Positions 62,510 to 64,000 of a stretch of DNA of 64,000 bases are shown here, piece after piece. The DNA is taken from NCBI RefSeq assembly GCF_020509005.1, contig NC_063012.1, forward strand, positions 1,984,001-2,048,000, read 5' to 3'. Source of the stretch: Fulvia fulva. Its lineage: Eukaryota; Ascomycota; Dothideomycetes; Mycosphaerellales; Mycosphaerellaceae. Below the pieces are notes generated by a model. That model was not told where the DNA came from. It saw nothing but the letters and a program-made list of their open reading frames with translations, and searched no databases. Each line of letters opens with the position of its first letter. The stretch's first letter is position 1. The translations under genes were made by a program, and so were the position numbers.

Positions 62510-62960
62510 CTAATGCCCTTTGCCACCACGCTCATCCTGCATGCCAATGTTATCAGGTCGCTCGGGGAAATCGTCCTTGGTCTTCTGCGCTTCCTTGTTC
62601 TTGGGATCTTTTTGTTGTGTTGCTGCGCCGCCTGTGTCTTGAGCGCGGTCGCTGTGATTGCTGTTAGTGTTCTGTCTTTGTGTATATGGAGGGTGTGGGT
62701 GCAGCATACTTCCTGGCGGCGTGGCTGTTCTTGGTCTGCACGTCTTGAGCAGAGCTGTTGTCCTTGTCGAGAGCGTGTTTGGAATCCTTGTTCGGTCCGC
62801 CCTTGTCGTCTTTTGGACGGCCAGTCTCGGGGTAGGTAGTGCGTATTGAAGAGCTGAATGGGCGGATCGTTGCGCGGGTTGCTGTGCGGGCTTTGAGAGC
62901 TTGGGTGGTGCGAATGGTGCGCATGAAGGTGAGGAACTCGGAGGGTGATGATGAGGCCAT
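62510..62960 (-). CDS. Small probable mitochondrial protein of unknown function
   Basis: Exons 62960-62710 and 62651-62510 join across a 58-nt intron (62652-62709), giving about 130 residues. The N-terminus, 'MASSSPSEFLTFMRTIRT' then 'RATIRPFSSSIRTTYPETGR', is Arg/Ser/Thr-rich without acids until residue 45 and ends in a cleavage-like 'RPFSSS', a good mitochondrial targeting peptide. The mature part is short, charged and disordered (Lys/Asp/Gln-rich). I do not recognise the family. Confidence 0.65.
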
Positions 62961-63149
62961 TGTGGGTGGGATGTGAGGTGTGTTGCTGGGAGATGGCAGT
63001 GGTGACAATATCGTACAGCTTGAGTTGTGCTGGGAATGTTACGATAGCCAAACATTGCAGGCGAAGTGGTCATGCTCGGCTGTTTGCACATGTGAAAGCG
63101 TCATCGTGACCGCTGGCAGGGATCATCGCCGAGCGTAGTCTTAGCGCAC

Positions 63150-63944
63150 AGATCACCTCGCTTAGGATTGCCTAATCCAGCAAGCTAGGCACCCTTTACT
63201 AGGTGGTCTAAGTCTATGTCTATATATCTATACTTAGAGACTAGAGCTTCTATCCTAATTTTATATAGGTATAAACTAGAGGTATCTATAGCCTTAGACG
63301 CGACGACGATATTACGTAGTTATTAAAATTATTTATATAACTAATAGAACTATTATATACGGTCTGCTCTAAATTAAGATGTTAAAAGGCCGTCGTCCTT
63401 ATTAAAGTAAGCGTAGGGCTTACCTTTATTACGATAGAAGTATAGGAAGTTATTATACGGGCTTATATAGAGAGTTAGAAGCTTATACGGTACGTATATA
63501 CGTCCTTAGACATCGACAAGGACCACCTATTCGACAGCCCTTATTAAGACGAGTAATCTACTTAAGTAGTAGCGACCCGCCTACGCTAGCGGCGGCGTAA
63601 TTATAGTATAAAGAACCTTAAAACTAAGGTTCCGTTCCCCTAACGGTAGACCCTAGAGTAACGGAGTTACGGAGGACAACTACCTAATTAGGAAGCGCGA
63701 CCTCACCCCGAATAGTAGCGGAGGATAGTAACTAACGAGAGCTATAGCCTTACGAGGCTAACGATAAATATTATAGCGTAGACGACCCTATATACGGAGG
63801 CGGAAAACTTACTAGGGGATAACGAATACCTAGCCCGGGTATATAAGAACACTATAGTATAGCTACTAGAAGCGCTATAAGCGCTATTATACTAAATCCC
63901 GAAGACAATCTTATAAGTAGTATAGAAGGTAGCCTAGAGACTAA
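63150..63944. other. RIP-degraded repeat DNA, unidentified
   Basis: An abrupt change at about 63150 to TA/CG-rich, CA/TG-poor sequence like that of 1-617 and 5.5-14 kb. No open frame and no motif could be read in six frames. Probably an old transposon. Confidence 0.6.
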
Positions 63945-64000
63945 CTATATAGATAGATAGATTATTCATTCGCCTGTTTTAGTGCCCTATGGTCTATGCA
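63945..64000 (-). mobile_element. 3' end of another LINE copy at the window edge
   Basis: An atagatagatagat tail followed by ttcattcgcctg and gtgccctatggtctatgc. This matches base for base in many positions the 3' terminus of the LINE at 618 (gatgattcatttacccg..gtgccctccggcctatgc) and, less closely, that of the copy at 7629. The element continues beyond the window in minus orientation. Confidence 0.75.

Noticed and set aside
63150..63944. A second pogo or gypsy copy at the right edge
   Set aside because: No transposase, RT or terminal-repeat motif could be read; only the RIP-like composition is clear.

Overview
The window looks like a filamentous ascomycete genome segment. Genes carry short spliceosomal introns (about 42-70 nt, GTAHGT donors, CTAAC/CTGAC-type branch sites), the gene set is fungal (MAK5, RSC9, COQ5, TRP4, MRPL11, LCB4, PSD2-type decarboxylase), and transposons are inactivated in the way RIP does it (CpA to TpA on either strand). 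A Dothideomycete is a reasonable guess, but that is inference.

Left flank (1-14.1 kb): a nest of transposable elements, all but one read on the minus strand. A RIP-ruined LINE (1-610 and about 5499-5687) is interrupted by a much fresher LINE (618-5491) with a gag-like ORF1 and an endonuclease/reverse transcriptase ORF2. Next is a RIP-ruined Ty3/gypsy retrotransposon (5693-12226; two 196-bp LTRs, gag, protease, RT, RNase H, no integrase seen). A 5'-truncated LINE (7629-8475, 10-bp target duplication) sits inside its RT. Last comes a pogo/Fot1-type DNA transposon with an internal deletion (12827-14138, plus strand). From about 14.05 kb the RIP signature stops.

Gene-rich core (15.5-46 kb): a fungal MFS-type transporter; a small unknown protein; a class I methyltransferase; a metaxin/Sam35-like protein; a C2/EF-hand phosphatidylserine decarboxylase; a 14-TMS DHA2-type MFS pump; an AZUL/HECT E3 ligase; MAK5; branched-chain 2-oxoacid dehydrogenase E1 alpha; COQ5; a SIS-domain protein; a Rec114-like protein; RSC9; and a Gfd2/YDR514C-like exonuclease-fold protein. 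Many neighbours are divergent pairs sharing 240-450 bp promoters.

A decayed stretch (46-51 kb) holds a broken Zn2Cys6 transcription factor, a cytochrome P450 3' fragment and, between them, three tandem tRNA-like units about 182 bp apart. Their acceptor, D, anticodon and T stems co-vary, and each carries a conserved insert of about 70 nt in the anticodon loop. This is the most unusual signal in the window.

Right part (51-63 kb): a kelch-type single-pass membrane protein, TRP4, MRPL11 (divergent from TRP4), a BTB/POZ-like protein, a sphingoid base kinase and a small probable mitochondrial protein. From about 63.15 kb RIP-degraded DNA resumes, ending in the 3' terminus of another LINE of the family seen at the left edge.

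Coordinates of spliced genes run from start to stop codon; introns are listed in the evidence. Exon joins are read by eye from splice consensus and frame continuity.
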